Assembly (NCBI RefSeq): GCF_001592935.1
Contig: NZ_LRDB01000023.1
Span: forward strand, 124,001 to 188,000
DNA length: 64,000 bases
DNA from: Roseivirga echinicomitans
Lineage (GTDB): Bacteria; Bacteroidota; Bacteroidia; Cytophagales; Cyclobacteriaceae
Direction of reading: 5' to 3'
Shown here: one piece after another, positions 40,525 to 49,878 of the stretch
Layout: every line of letters begins with the position of its first letter
Numbering within the stretch: the stretch's first letter is position 1
Made by a program: the position numbers and the translations under genes
Notes under the pieces: model-generated
Seen by the model: the letters and a program-made list of their open reading frames with translations, nothing else
The model's database searches: none
What the model was told of the DNA's origin: nothing

Positions 40525-41742
40525 ATGCAAAGGAAAAGGTACATTTTCGGAATTCTGTTGGCCATCGCTGTTATTGCCGTAAACCAAAGTTTCATTCAAT
40601 ACTGGTTACATAAAAAGAATCAAGACGCTCGAGTCCTCAACCTTTCCGGTCGCCAAAGGATGTTGAGTCAAAAGATCAATATAGAGTTTCATCAATTTGA
40701 AGAGGGACAAAGCACTCTTGATCAAGTAAAAAAACACAATGACGAGTGGCGACAAATTCATTATGCATTGTTAAATGGTGACGATGCGATCGAAATTGAT
40801 GCAGTAGATGATGAGATGGCCAGAAACCTTTTAGCGCAGCTCAATGAGAATGTAGAATACATATCAAACCTGCTTGAACAAGTTTCTTACACCAGCGATA
40901 TAGACGTTAATACCATTGATAAAAACCAAGAGGCATTTCTCGAAAAAATGGATTTGGTAGTAAAGAACCTAGAGCTTTCCTCTGACAGAAAACTTAGGTT
41001 TATTGTACTTGTAGAAATCATTCTGGCTGTTTTGTCTATCATCATCATTTCCCTCGAAGTCATCTACATTTATCTCCCTATTGAAAAACGCTTGTCCAAA
41101 ACAGTTGAGCGCCTTTCTTCATCAGAGAATAAATTGGGGGCGATTATGAACAGTACAAATGACAGCCACATACTTATCGGCACTGACTTCCAGATTCTCT
41201 CCTTTAACAAAAAGGCTCAAGAGAACAGCCAATTACTTCTCCATAAAGATTTAAAAGAAGGCAATAAAATTTGGGAATACCTTATTGATATAGAAAAGGA
41301 GGTGTTTAAAAAAAATGCGGATATAGCGCTTTCAGGTCAAAGCGCATTTCATCAAATAGAAACCAATTTTAATAAAACCACTCAGTGGTTTGAAATCAGT
41401 TATTTACCTGCCTATGGAAAAGGAAATGAGCTTATTGGGGTTACATTTAGTTCTACCAATATAGATATACGCAAAGAAGCAGAACAGGAAATCAAAACAC
41501 AAAATGAACGTTTAGCCGAACAGAACAGAAAACTAAAACAGATTGCATGGGAGCAGTCGCATGAAACAAGACGGCCATTGGCCAATATTCTGATCTTTCT
41601 CGATCTATTAAAGTCAGACAAAGAGGCTGATCAAGAAAGAAAGGATGAGTACTTGGAATATCTATCACAATCGGCACACCAATTAGATGAAATTGTAGAA
41701 AGAATCACCATTAGCGCATTAGACACCAAGAAGGAAAATTAG
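40525..41742 (+). CDS. PilJ-type sensor / PAS / phospho-acceptor protein lacking an ATPase domain
   Basis: A 405-aa membrane sensor. Two membrane helices (about 8-27 and 161-186) flank a PilJ-type helical sensor with LNLSGRQRMLSQKIN. A PAS domain follows (about 205-315), then a coiled segment and a HisKA-like dimerisation helix with EQSHETRRPLANI, where His346 is the potential phospho-acceptor. The protein stops about 60 residues later without N, G1 or G2 boxes, so it has no kinase ATPase domain. Either phosphate is supplied by another kinase, or it works as a dimer partner. No frameshift is visible: the frame ends cleanly and non-coding sequence follows. Confidence 0.75.
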   Translation: MQRKRYIFGILLAIAVIAVNQSFIQYWLHKKNQDARVLNLSGRQRMLSQKINIEFHQFEEGQSTLDQVKKHNDEWRQIHYALLNGDDAIEIDAVDDEMARNLLAQLNENVEYISNLLEQVSYTSDIDVNTIDKNQEAFLEKMDLVVKNLELSSDRKLRFIVLVEIILAVLSIIIISLEVIYIYLPIEKRLSKTVERLSSSENKLGAIMNSTNDSHILIGTDFQILSFNKKAQENSQLLLHKDLKEGNKIWEYLIDIEKEVFKKNADIALSGQSAFHQIETNFNKTTQWFEISYLPAYGKGNELIGVTFSSTNIDIRKEAEQEIKTQNERLAEQNRKLKQIAWEQSHETRRPLANILIFLDLLKSDKEADQERKDEYLEYLSQSAHQLDEIVERITISALDTKKEN

Positions 41743-41859
41743 CTAATCTCTGTTTTAGAGGTAATCATATAATAAATATCTAATTAGCATATGGAATAAG
41801 TATTTTCGTCTAGGTTTTACTGCAATATTCTTTTACTAGATTCAACCAAATTTGACACT

Positions 41860-43455
41860 ATGAAAAAGCACTTTTTTTTATTCGTCTTTGTACTTTCCAC
41901 CAACCTTCTTATTGCCCAAAAACACCAAGAAAGGCTCAATGCAATTGATGTTCAGCACTACAGGTTTGAAATTCAATTGACGGATGAATCAGACAAGATC
42001 AACGGAATTGCTTTGGTGACTGTGAAATTCAAAAAAGATCTTCAGCAGTTCAGTTTAGACCTTGTTAAAACAAAGCCAAGCGGCAAAGGCATGAAAGTAA
42101 TCGCTTTAATGGCCAACGATAAAAAAGCAACTTTTGAGCACTTAAAAAATAAATTAACTATCAATTATGAAGGTAAGGCGGGCCAAAGTCAAACTTTCAC
42201 AATTGCTTATGAAGGAATCCCAGAAACTGGTCTTATCATTTCCAAAAACAAATATGGCGACCGCACTTTCTTCGGAGACAATTACCCCGACCGTGGTCAA
42301 CATTGGTTACCAATTGTAGATCATCCTTCGGACAAGGCCACCGTGGAATGGGTTGTTACTGCACCGAGCCATTATCAGGTGGTGGGCAATGGACTTTTGG
42401 TAGAACGTACCAACATTAATGATAAAACCATGCTCACGCACTGGAAAACAGAAGTTGAGCTTCCGACCAAAGTAATGGTGATTGGTGTGGCGCGTTTTGC
42501 GATTCAGAACGTAGCGAACATTTATGGTGCTACAGTTTCTAGTTGGATTTACCCTCAAGACAGAGAAAAAGGCTTTTACGATTACGCTCCTGCAGCCCCA
42601 ATTTTGGATTGGTTTATTAATCATGTGGGTGATTACCCTTTTTCGAAATTGGCCAATGTTCAATCTAAAACTCAGTTTGGAGGCATGGAGAATGCAGGCA
42701 ATATCTTCTATTCTGAAAACTCCGTTACGGGTACTCGCAATGTAGAAGGTTTACTCGCACATGAAATTGCACACCAATGGTTTGGCAATTCGGCATCAGA
42801 AGGCAACTGGCACCACGCTTGGCTAAGCGAAGGCTTTGCCACCTATTTCACCATTCTTTATATGGAACAAAAGTACGGTAGAGCCAAAGCTTGGGAAACC
42901 GTTTTAGGAAACAGAAAACAGGTAATTGCTTTTAGCAAAAAGAACCGTGTGCCTATTGTAGATACTTCTGTAGAAAACTACATGGAGATTCTTAATGCCA
43001 ATACTTACCAAAAAGGTGGTTGGGTGCTACATATGCTTAGAAAAGAAGTGGGTGATGAAATGTTTTGGGAAGCAATTCGCAAATACTATAACCAATACAA
43101 ACTCTCGAATGCGCTCTCTGACGATTTGAAAGATGTATTTGAGTCTGTTTCTGGGAAAGATCTTGATGCTTTCTTCAACCAATGGGTGTACCAGGCGGGT
43201 CAACCAGAAATAGAAGCCACATGGAGTTATTCAAAAGGCCAATTGAATATGGGGCTGAACCAAACACAGAAAGAGAACTTCACTTTCGATTTAGAAATTG
43301 AATTAGTGTATGAAGACGGCAAAACAGAACGAAAGACTATCCTTGTCAATTCAAAAAATCAAAAATGGACACCGAAGCTAGAGAACAAACCTGTCAAGAT
43401 AATTCTGGACCCAGATGCATGGTTACTGTTTGAAGCTACACTCATAGAAAAATAG
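41860..43455 (+). CDS. M1-family metallo-aminopeptidase
   Basis: A 531-aa secreted or periplasmic aminopeptidase with signal peptide (residues 1-19, cleavage near LIAQ). The zinc site is HEIAH (His301, Glu302, His305) and Glu324 in WLSEGFATYF; the exopeptidase motif is GGMENAGN. The N-terminal saddle-like beta domain (about 25-200) and catalytic domain are complete. It is shorter than classical 850-aa M1 enzymes because the long C-terminal helical domain is absent; the last region is a beta sandwich (about 450-531). It probably trims N-terminal residues from peptides in the periplasm. Confidence 0.9.
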   Translation: MKKHFFLFVFVLSTNLLIAQKHQERLNAIDVQHYRFEIQLTDESDKINGIALVTVKFKKDLQQFSLDLVKTKPSGKGMKVIALMANDKKATFEHLKNKLTINYEGKAGQSQTFTIAYEGIPETGLIISKNKYGDRTFFGDNYPDRGQHWLPIVDHPSDKATVEWVVTAPSHYQVVGNGLLVERTNINDKTMLTHWKTEVELPTKVMVIGVARFAIQNVANIYGATVSSWIYPQDREKGFYDYAPAAPILDWFINHVGDYPFSKLANVQSKTQFGGMENAGNIFYSENSVTGTRNVEGLLAHEIAHQWFGNSASEGNWHHAWLSEGFATYFTILYMEQKYGRAKAWETVLGNRKQVIAFSKKNRVPIVDTSVENYMEILNANTYQKGGWVLHMLRKEVGDEMFWEAIRKYYNQYKLSNALSDDLKDVFESVSGKDLDAFFNQWVYQAGQPEIEATWSYSKGQLNMGLNQTQKENFTFDLEIELVYEDGKTERKTILVNSKNQKWTPKLENKPVKIILDPDAWLLFEATLIEK

Positions 43456-43494
43456 AGTTTCATGAGCCCAAAAAGCGCATTTCAGTAAAACCCT

Positions 43495-43502
43495 TATCTT
43501 TG
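43495..43502 (+). promoter_or_regulatory. Bacteroidota -7 promoter element for the PhnA-like gene
   Basis: TATCTTTG, a perfect TAnnTTTG match, is followed by GC and lies 19 nt before the ATG at 43522. The region 20 bp upstream is AT-rich but lacks a clean TTTG. Confidence 0.5.
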
Positions 43503-43521
43503 CGCCTTATTCAATAAAAAA

Positions 43522-43731
43522 ATGGAAACGAAAGACAGCAACGGCAACATTCTTGAAGACGGTGATTCAGTTCACGTAACCAAAGATTTAAAAGTAAAGG
43601 GAATGAACACTACCTTGAAAAGAGGTAACTTAATTAAGAGCATTCGACTAACAGGCAGCCCTGATGAAGTGGAATGCCGAGTAGGTAAAAGCCAAATTGT
43701 TTTAAAAACAATGTTTTTGAAGAAGGCTTAA
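43522..43731 (+). CDS. PhnA/YjdM C-terminal domain protein
   Basis: A 69-aa protein equal to the C-terminal SH3-like domain of YjdM (PhnA). Matches include DSNGNILEDGDSVHVTKDLKVKG and SIRLTGSPDEVECRVGKSQIVLKT. The N-terminal zinc-ribbon domain of E. coli YjdM is absent, which is the usual Bacteroidota form. The historic link to phosphonate use is weak; the function is unknown. It is preceded by a perfect promoter element and lies 9 nt from the convergent GreA-like gene, without room for a separate terminator. Confidence 0.85.
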   Translation: METKDSNGNILEDGDSVHVTKDLKVKGMNTTLKRGNLIKSIRLTGSPDEVECRVGKSQIVLKTMFLKKA

Positions 43732-43740
43732 TCCTAATTT

Positions 43741-44193
43741 TTAGAATACATCAAGGAGATTGATTTGCTTTCCACCGAACTCAAATGAATCTCCTTTCTT
43801 TTTGCCCAATATGGCCCTACCTATTGGTGAAGCTGGAGAAATAGCGAAATAGGCTTCCCCTTCCTCCATAATTTGCCCTAAAGAAACGGAAATAAAATAT
43901 TTAGCGCTTGCGGTAATGGCCAAAGCGCCAAGCGCAACTTGCGCATTTTTCTTTTCAATATTGATTTGAGCCAACCCCATTTTCATTTTAGAAACTTCAG
44001 AAAGCTGGGTAGCTAGTTTTTCTTTTTCCAAGTGCATCATTGCACGACCTGTCTCATACTTATCGCCAGCACTGCTCTTGGTTTCTTCATTGGCCGAAGC
44101 CTGTGTATTGCGCATGGCATCTTCTATGTGAGCTACTCGCTCGTCAACGAGTTTCAAACAAGAAGCATAAAGTTTGACTTTGGTTTCCAACAT
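43741..44193 (-). CDS. GreA/GreB-like elongation factor homologue
   Basis: A 150-aa protein with the two-part architecture of Gre factors: an N-terminal helical coiled-coil (about 1-80) and a C-terminal FKBP-like domain ending ISPASPIGRAILGKKKGDSFEF. In true Gre factors the coiled-coil tip inserts in the RNA polymerase channel with two acidic residues and stimulates transcript cleavage; the tip here is not the standard acidic pair, so anti-cleavage or another polymerase-binding role is possible. It may be labelled 3-oxoacyl-ACP synthase in some annotations, which the sequence does not support. Alone on the minus strand. Confidence 0.72.
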   Translation of the reverse strand: MLETKVKLYASCLKLVDERVAHIEDAMRNTQASANEETKSSAGDKYETGRAMMHLEKEKLATQLSEVSKMKMGLAQINIEKKNAQVALGALAITASAKYFISVSLGQIMEEGEAYFAISPASPIGRAILGKKKGDSFEFGGKQINLLDVF

Positions 44194-44318
44194 TCATGCA
44201 AGGTGGTTCAAGAAAATCTTGGTTACAAATCGGAAACGTTAAATTCTCTATCAAAGGGCCTATTCCGAATATTATTATGAAACTATAAAAGATACGAGTA
44301 TGGCAATTCTAAATCCGA

Positions 44319-45545
44319 TTAAAACCGTGCTGCCAGCAAAAGACTTAAGTCCTTGAAAGGAAGATTAAACCTTCTGGCAATTCCTAAATTAGTTGTGCTG
44401 CCTTTATAAGCATAAACACCTTTGTTGAACCATCCATATTGATACATCATATCATCTATCCCACCTACTTCAGCAATTTTCAATAATACGGGGGTCAAAA
44501 TATTACTCAAAGCAGTGGTAGCTGAACGCGCTGCTCGTGAAGCGATATTTGGAACACAATAATGAATCACATCATATTTCGTGAAGGTAGGTTTATCATG
44601 GCTTGTGCACTCAGAGGTTTCAATGCAGCCTCCTTGGTCAATAGATACATCGATGATTATTGCTCCAGATTTCATTTGAGCTACCATTTCTTCTGTCACC
44701 ACACAACGGGCTCTGCCTTTTTCTGCACGCAGGGCTCCGATTACTACATCTGCCGATTTTAGAGATTGCGCCAATGTTGCCGAATCGATCGTAGAGGTAA
44801 ATACTTGACTTCCGAGTTTATGCTTGATTCTTCGGAGCTTATAGAGTTCATTGTCAAAAATTCGGACTTCAGCACCTAAACCCAAGGCCGCTCTGGCCGA
44901 ATATTCGCCCACGGTGCCCGCACCTAGAATAATAACCCTACTGGGCGGAACGCCCGTTATTCCTCCCAAAACAACTCCTTTGCCTCCGCTTACAGTGCTC
45001 ATTAATTCAGAGGCGATGGGAATGGCCATGCTACCCGCCAGTTCGCTCATGGCATTCACAATTGGAAGTCCGCCTACTTTGTCCTCTAGCATTTCATAGC
45101 CAATTGCAGTGATTTTCTTTCTATTCAACGCTTCAAAATATTCAGCAGAAGAGCTCCCCAATTGCAAGGCAGAAAAAATGGTTGAACCAGGCTTCATCAA
45201 AGCAATTTCCTCTAAAGTAGGAGGCTCAACTTTTACAATAATATTAGCTTCAAAGGCTTCTTTGTTGGAGTATATGATTTTTGCGCCTTGTTCGCTGAAT
45301 TCGTTATCTAGAAAAAATGTCTTTTTTCCAGCCCCTTGTTCCACTAAAATCTCTTGACCATTGTTCACTAAGATACCAGTGGCCGCTGGTGTAAGTCCAA
45401 TTCGACTTTCTTGATAAGAAACTTCGTTCGGAATAGAAATATTAAGTGACTTACTCCCAGACTTCACTTTCATCAACTTTTCTTGGGGGTAAAGGCTACT
45501 CTCCTTGGCCAATTCAGCAAACCCCGATTTCTTACCCTCAGTCAT
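44319..45545 (-). CDS. ald: Alanine dehydrogenase
   Basis: A 408-aa NAD-dependent alanine dehydrogenase that interconverts alanine and pyruvate plus ammonia. The segment IPNEVSYQESRIGLTP gives the substrate-binding Arg and nearby residues; VIILGAGTVGEYSARAALGLGAEV is the Rossmann nucleotide loop; DVSIDQGGCIET and HYCVPNIASRAARSAT are the closing active-site motifs. It is somewhat longer than the typical 370 aa because of an extra N-terminal segment of about 30 residues (KSGFAELAKESSLYPQ), as in many Bacteroidota homologues. Its start overlaps the tsaE stop by 8 nt, showing co-translation with tsaE and porX. Confidence 0.9.
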   Translation of the reverse strand: MTEGKKSGFAELAKESSLYPQEKLMKVKSGSKSLNISIPNEVSYQESRIGLTPAATGILVNNGQEILVEQGAGKKTFFLDNEFSEQGAKIIYSNKEAFEANIIVKVEPPTLEEIALMKPGSTIFSALQLGSSSAEYFEALNRKKITAIGYEMLEDKVGGLPIVNAMSELAGSMAIPIASELMSTVSGGKGVVLGGITGVPPSRVIILGAGTVGEYSARAALGLGAEVRIFDNELYKLRRIKHKLGSQVFTSTIDSATLAQSLKSADVVIGALRAEKGRARCVVTEEMVAQMKSGAIIIDVSIDQGGCIETSECTSHDKPTFTKYDVIHYCVPNIASRAARSATTALSNILTPVLLKIAEVGGIDDMMYQYGWFNKGVYAYKGSTTNLGIARRFNLPFKDLSLLLAARF

Positions 45546-45972
45546 GTTTAGTCAGTTTAATTACTCTCGAATCATCTTCCAATGCCTCAATAAATATCTT
45601 CATATATTCATCAGGAATCAATTCACTAATTTTTTCAGGCCATTCAATCAAACACAAATTACCGGAATCGAAGTATTCTTCAATACCAATATTGACCAGT
45701 TCCACAATGTCTTCAATTCTATAAAAATCAAAATGATAAATAGTTCTTCCCTCATCCGTCAGATACTCATTTACCAATGAGAAAGTTGGGCTCTGAACCA
45801 AATCCACCACACCCAATTCGCTACAAATTGCTTTTGAAAGTGTAGTTTTACCTGCCCCCATTTGGCCCATAAGCAGCCAAATATTGTACTCCTTACCAAA
45901 GGCCGTTATTTGTTGGGCAACTATCCTCAAGTCGTTTAGCCCTTTTGATTCCAAGTGCAACTCAGTATTCAT
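45538..45972 (-). CDS. tsaE: tRNA threonylcarbamoyladenosine biosynthesis ATPase TsaE
   Basis: A 144-aa ATPase that works with TsaB and TsaD to form the t6A37 modification in tRNAs reading ANN codons. The P-loop GQMGAGKTT is at residues 36-44, followed by VQSPTFSLVNEY and YHFDFYRIED, both family hallmarks, and a C-terminal EYFDSGNLCLIEWPEKI. It is between porX (1-nt overlap, TAATG) and ald (8-nt overlap). The window also carries the Sua5-type enzyme for the earlier t6A step at 54498-55454. Confidence 0.94.
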   Translation of the reverse strand: MNTELHLESKGLNDLRIVAQQITAFGKEYNIWLLMGQMGAGKTTLSKAICSELGVVDLVQSPTFSLVNEYLTDEGRTIYHFDFYRIEDIVELVNIGIEEYFDSGNLCLIEWPEKISELIPDEYMKIFIEALEDDSRVIKLTKHD

Positions 45973-47537
45973 TATGCCCTTTTCGAATTTAGCGAAATAA
46001 AAGGAATTATCATTTCGTCCATGGAAATGCCACCATGCTGAAACGTATCCTTATAGTACTTCACATAGTGATTATAATTGTTTGGATACGCGAAAAACAG
46101 ATCTTCAGTAGCAAAAGCATAAGAAGTAGAAACATTCGGACGTGGTAAGTGAATTTTCTCTGGATCACGTACCGTATAAATAGCCTGGTGGTCTTTATAG
46201 CCCAAATTCTTCCCATGCTTATACCTTAAGTTGGTGTTCACTGTTTTATCGCCAGCAATTTTAAATGCCTTTTTCACACGATATGTACCATGATCTGTGG
46301 TAATCATAACCCGCAAACCTTTGTCGCTGATCATTTTTAGTAGATCGAACAAAGGCGAATGAAGAAACCATGATTTAGTTAATGAACGATAGGCCGATTC
46401 GTCTGCCGCCAATTCGCGAATCATTCGCATATCAGTTCGGGCATGAGATAGCATGTCTACAAAATTGTAAACCACCACATTCAAATCATTCTGAAGCAGA
46501 TTATTGAATTGGTCGTTCAATTGTTTCCCCTGAGAAGAATGAATAATTTTATTATAACTCGTTTTAATATTGAGTCTTAATCTTTGAATCTGTCGCTTTA
46601 AGAACTCCTCTTCATTGTTGTTCTTTCCTTCGTCATCTTCATCGTTATCACTCACCCATAAGTCGCTCTCCTTTTTCGACATTTCCAAAGGCATTTGCCC
46701 AGAAAAAATAGAATTTCTGGCGTAAGCGGTAGTTGTTGGCAAAATTGAATAGTAAGCCGACTCTTCTAGTATATTAAAGTAGTCTGTCAGCTCACCTTCA
46801 ATGGTTTTCCATTGGTCGTAACGCAGGTTATCGATTACAATCAGAAACAGAGGCTTATCCTTGACTTCAGGAAATACCTTCGTTTTAAGTAAATTATTAG
46901 AAAGCAACGGACGATCAATATTGGGATCGTTCAACCAGTCTTCATAATTATCAATTACGAACTGAGCAAAGTTACTATTGGCCTCAATCTTCTGCATATC
47001 CAGAATTTCGGCCATGCTTTTGTTTTCAGTTTTATCAATCTCTAGTTCCCAATACACCAGTTTCTTATGGATTTCCACCCACTCCTTATGATCCATATAC
47101 TCATTATAGGCCATACTGATGTTTCGAAACTCTTGCTGATATTCAATATTGGTGCGCTCCGTCACCAACCTTTTATTATCAAGAATCTTCTTTACAGAAA
47201 GTAAAATCTGACTTGGATTCAATGGCTTGATCAAGTAATCAGCAATATGAGAACCAATGGCTTCTTCCATAATGCTCTCTTCTTCACTTTTAGTAATCAT
47301 TACCACAGGTAAAGAAGGCCGCTTACTTTTGATGTATTTCAAGGTTTCAAGGCCCGTCATACCTGGCATATTTTCATCTAAGAAAACCACGTCAAACTGC
47401 TGATTTTCAACCGCATCAATAGCATCGGCACCACTCGCTACCGGAGTGATATCGTAACCTCTATCTGTAAGGAACAAGATATGAGGTTTAAGCAGGTCTA
47501 TCTCATCGTCTGCCCATAAAATATTATATCTTTGCAT
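45972..47537 (-). CDS. porX: PorX, T9SS response regulator with PglZ-type phosphatase domain
   Basis: A 521-aa regulator of the type IX secretion system. Residues 1-125 are a receiver domain with the phospho-acceptor Asp54 in DVVFLDENMPG and the conserved Lys in DYLIKPLNP; 130-200 is a helical bundle; about 210-515 is an alkaline-phosphatase/PglZ domain with VIDNLRYDQW, TTTAYARNSIFSG and TTDHGTYR that bind zinc. In Porphyromonas and Flavobacterium the protein controls T9SS genes with PorY and SigP and hydrolyses cyclic oligonucleotide or linear nucleotide substrates. A T9SS sorting domain protein lies in the same window at 56222-59062. Co-transcribed with tsaE and ald. Divergent from the HD gene and lipid A operon. 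Confidence 0.93.
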   Translation of the reverse strand: MQRYNILWADDEIDLLKPHILFLTDRGYDITPVASGADAIDAVENQQFDVVFLDENMPGMTGLETLKYIKSKRPSLPVVMITKSEEESIMEEAIGSHIADYLIKPLNPSQILLSVKKILDNKRLVTERTNIEYQQEFRNISMAYNEYMDHKEWVEIHKKLVYWELEIDKTENKSMAEILDMQKIEANSNFAQFVIDNYEDWLNDPNIDRPLLSNNLLKTKVFPEVKDKPLFLIVIDNLRYDQWKTIEGELTDYFNILEESAYYSILPTTTAYARNSIFSGQMPLEMSKKESDLWVSDNDEDDEGKNNNEEEFLKRQIQRLRLNIKTSYNKIIHSSQGKQLNDQFNNLLQNDLNVVVYNFVDMLSHARTDMRMIRELAADESAYRSLTKSWFLHSPLFDLLKMISDKGLRVMITTDHGTYRVKKAFKIAGDKTVNTNLRYKHGKNLGYKDHQAIYTVRDPEKIHLPRPNVSTSYAFATEDLFFAYPNNYNHYVKYYKDTFQHGGISMDEMIIPFISLNSKRA

Positions 47538-47587
47538 AGCTTCGCTTTAGCAACAAGCCCGAATTTAAAGGAATTAACGCACAAACA

Positions 47588-48817
47588 TTGAACAAAAAAA
47601 AGATAATCAATGATCCGGTTTACGGATTTATCACAATCAGAAGCGAACTGATTTTCGACATCATCGATCACCCCTATTTTCAGCGGCTTAGACGAATCAA
47701 ACAACTGGGCCTAACAGACCTGATTTACCCAGGTGCCCACCATACCCGATTTCATCATGCTTTAGGTGCTAAACACCTGATGGGTGCTACTTTAGAAAAC
47801 CTTAGAAATAAAGGAGTCGAAATTTCTGATGAAGAATTTGAAGGCGCACTAATTGCCATCCTCTTGCACGACATTGGTCATGGCCCTTTTTCTCATGCAC
47901 TAGAATTTAGTTTATTAGAAGGCGTGCCGCATGAGCAAATTTCTAGGATGATCATTTCTAAACTGAATAAAGAATTCAATGGTCAATTAGATCTTGCGTT
48001 TGAAATCTTCAATGGTACCTACTCCAAGAAATTTCTTTCAGAACTCGTTTCTAGTCAGCTCGACATTGATAGACTGGATTACCTCAAAAGAGACAGCTTC
48101 TTCACTGGTGTTTCAGAAGGAACCATTGGCGCTGACAGAATTATCAAGATGCTTGATGTACATGAAGGCAGGTTGGTGGTTGAAGAAAAAGGAATTTATA
48201 GCATAGAGAATTTCTTGAGTGCCAGAAGATTAATGTACTGGCAAGTGTATTTGCACAAGACGAGCGTGAGTGCAGAAAAAATGCTCATTGCTATCATTAA
48301 GCGAGCAAGAAAGCTTGCTAAAAAGGAGAAGCAACCCTTTTACACGCCAGCCTTAGGTGTTTTCCTGAAAGAACAAGTTGGAATTGAACGCTTCGCCACC
48401 GAACCTGCCATTTTAGAAGCCTTTCTACATCTGGATGATTATGATGTTTGGGGAGCAATTAAAGTTTGGGTAAATCATGAAGACCCCATTCTATCAAGAT
48501 TATGTAGGATGTTGCTCGATAGAAACCTCTTCCGGATTGTCATTTCAAATGAACCACCTTCTAAAGAAGAAATTAAGGCTGACGAATCCAAAATTGCTAA
48601 AGCTTATCAGCTTGATGCCAAAGATGTCAAGTATTACTTTTCTCATGGTCAATTGTCGAATAGCGCCTATATGGCCTCCGACAAAGAAATCCTGATTCTT
48701 TCCAAGTCAGGTCAAGTACGAGGAGTAACTGAAGCCGCTGATTTACCAAACATCAAAGCCATGAGTAAAATCGTACGTAAATATTATCGATGCTGGCCAA
48801 AAGACATATCTTTGTGA
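47588..48817 (+). CDS. HD-domain phosphohydrolase (dGTPase-like)
   Basis: A 409-aa HD-superfamily metal-dependent phosphohydrolase, similar in layout to deoxyguanosinetriphosphatase-like and SAMHD1-like proteins. The metal-binding residues are in HHTRFHHALGAKHLMG and LLHDIGHGPFSHALE, followed by SQLDIDRLDYLKRDS with the final Asp. Probable substrates are dNTPs or other nucleotides. The start is a TTG at 47588. Downstream comes lpxD, 17 nt away, and a promoter element at its 3' end. The gene precedes the lipid A genes in many Bacteroidota, as far as I recall. Confidence 0.82.
   Translation: MNKKKIINDPVYGFITIRSELIFDIIDHPYFQRLRRIKQLGLTDLIYPGAHHTRFHHALGAKHLMGATLENLRNKGVEISDEEFEGALIAILLHDIGHGPFSHALEFSLLEGVPHEQISRMIISKLNKEFNGQLDLAFEIFNGTYSKKFLSELVSSQLDIDRLDYLKRDSFFTGVSEGTIGADRIIKMLDVHEGRLVVEEKGIYSIENFLSARRLMYWQVYLHKTSVSAEKMLIAIIKRARKLAKKEKQPFYTPALGVFLKEQVGIERFATEPAILEAFLHLDDYDVWGAIKVWVNHEDPILSRLCRMLLDRNLFRIVISNEPPSKEEIKADESKIAKAYQLDAKDVKYYFSHGQLSNSAYMASDKEILILSKSGQVRGVTEAADLPNIKAMSKIVRKYYRCWPKDISL
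48807..48814 (+). promoter_or_regulatory. Bacteroidota -7 promoter element for lpxD
   Basis: TATCTTTG, a perfect TAnnTTTG match, spans the last codons of the HD gene and ends 20 nt before the lpxD ATG at 48835, suggesting an internal promoter for the lipid A genes. A clear -33 TTTG is not seen. Confidence 0.45.
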
Positions 48818-48834
48818 CACTCAAAATTTTATGA

Positions 48835-49854
48835 ATGGAAATATCAGTACAGCAAGTTGCGCAACTTCTTGAAGGAAAGGTAGATGGAGACGGAAGTCTC
48901 ATGGTCAGTCGACTAGAGAAAATTGAAGAAGCTACCGCTGGAAGTATTGCCTTTCTGGCCAACCCAAAGTATACAGAATACATCTATACGACCAATGCCA
49001 GTGCAATAATCGTAAAGGAAGATTTAGAGTTAAAGCAAGAAATTAGTGCCGCTCTGATACGCGTTGCTGATCCCTATTCAAGTTTTTCTAAGCTTTTGGA
49101 AGAATACCAAAAACTAACCCAAATACAGAAGTCGGGAATCGAACAACCTTCTTTTCAAAGTATCACAAGCCAAATTGAAGACAATGTATACCTTGGCGCT
49201 TTCTCTTATTTGGGTGAAAATGTTAAAATTGGTAAGGGCTCAAAAATATATCCCAATTGCGTAATTGGTGACAATGTAACCATTGGCGAAAACACTATTT
49301 TACATGCTGGAGTGAAGGTATATGCCGATTGTAAAATTGGTGATCACTGCAAAATTCATTCTGGCGTAGTGATTGGCAGCGAAGGTTTTGGTTACGCACC
49401 TCAACCCGATGGCACATTTAAAGCCATCCCTCAAACCGGCAATGTGGTCATCCAAAACAACGTAGATATTGGTGCAAATACGGTTGTGGACTGTGCTACT
49501 ATGGGGTCTACTATCATTAGAGATGGGGCCAAAATAGACAACTTGGTTCAAATTGCCCATAACGTAGAAATAGGAAAGAATACCGCCATAGCATCGCAAG
49601 CAGGAATTTCAGGTAGTGCTAAAATTGGAGAAAATGTAATGATTGGAGGTCAAGCTGGCATTACTGGTCATTTAACAATTGCGGATAAAGTAATTATTGG
49701 GCCGCAATCTGGTGTACCAAAAACCATTGAAAATCAAGGAATTTACACTGGAACTCCAATTATGGACCATAGAGAGTTCCTTAAGGCCAGCATCGCCCTA
49801 AGAAAACTTCCAGAGTTATTAAGAAGAGTCAGCCAACTCGAAAAAAAGGGTTAA
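48835..49854 (+). CDS. lpxD: UDP-3-O-acylglucosamine N-acyltransferase
   Basis: A 339-aa enzyme that adds the second hydroxy-acyl chain to UDP-3-O-acylglucosamine in lipid A synthesis. The N-terminal UDP-binding domain (1-100) carries IAFLANPKYTEYIYTTNASA; the left-handed beta helix follows with many hexapeptide repeats (NVKIGKGSKIYPNCVIGDNV and onward). The catalytic His is in DHCKIHSGVVIG. Full length. First gene of a lipid A cluster with lpxC-fabZ and lpxA, on the plus strand. Confidence 0.95.
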   Translation: MEISVQQVAQLLEGKVDGDGSLMVSRLEKIEEATAGSIAFLANPKYTEYIYTTNASAIIVKEDLELKQEISAALIRVADPYSSFSKLLEEYQKLTQIQKSGIEQPSFQSITSQIEDNVYLGAFSYLGENVKIGKGSKIYPNCVIGDNVTIGENTILHAGVKVYADCKIGDHCKIHSGVVIGSEGFGYAPQPDGTFKAIPQTGNVVIQNNVDIGANTVVDCATMGSTIIRDGAKIDNLVQIAHNVEIGKNTAIASQAGISGSAKIGENVMIGGQAGITGHLTIADKVIIGPQSGVPKTIENQGIYTGTPIMDHREFLKASIALRKLPELLRRVSQLEKKG

Positions 49855-49878
49855 ATTTGTCGAATTTTTGAGGAGAAA

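Noticed and set aside
40525-41742. Frameshifted histidine kinase
   Set aside because: The sequence after the stop shows no remnant of an ATPase domain in any frame, so a short protein is the simpler reading.
47527-47534. TATCTTTG as promoter for the HD gene
   Set aside because: It lies within the first codons of porX on the opposite strand and has no -33 box; it may be chance from the codons for Tyr-Arg. Left unlisted as a feature.
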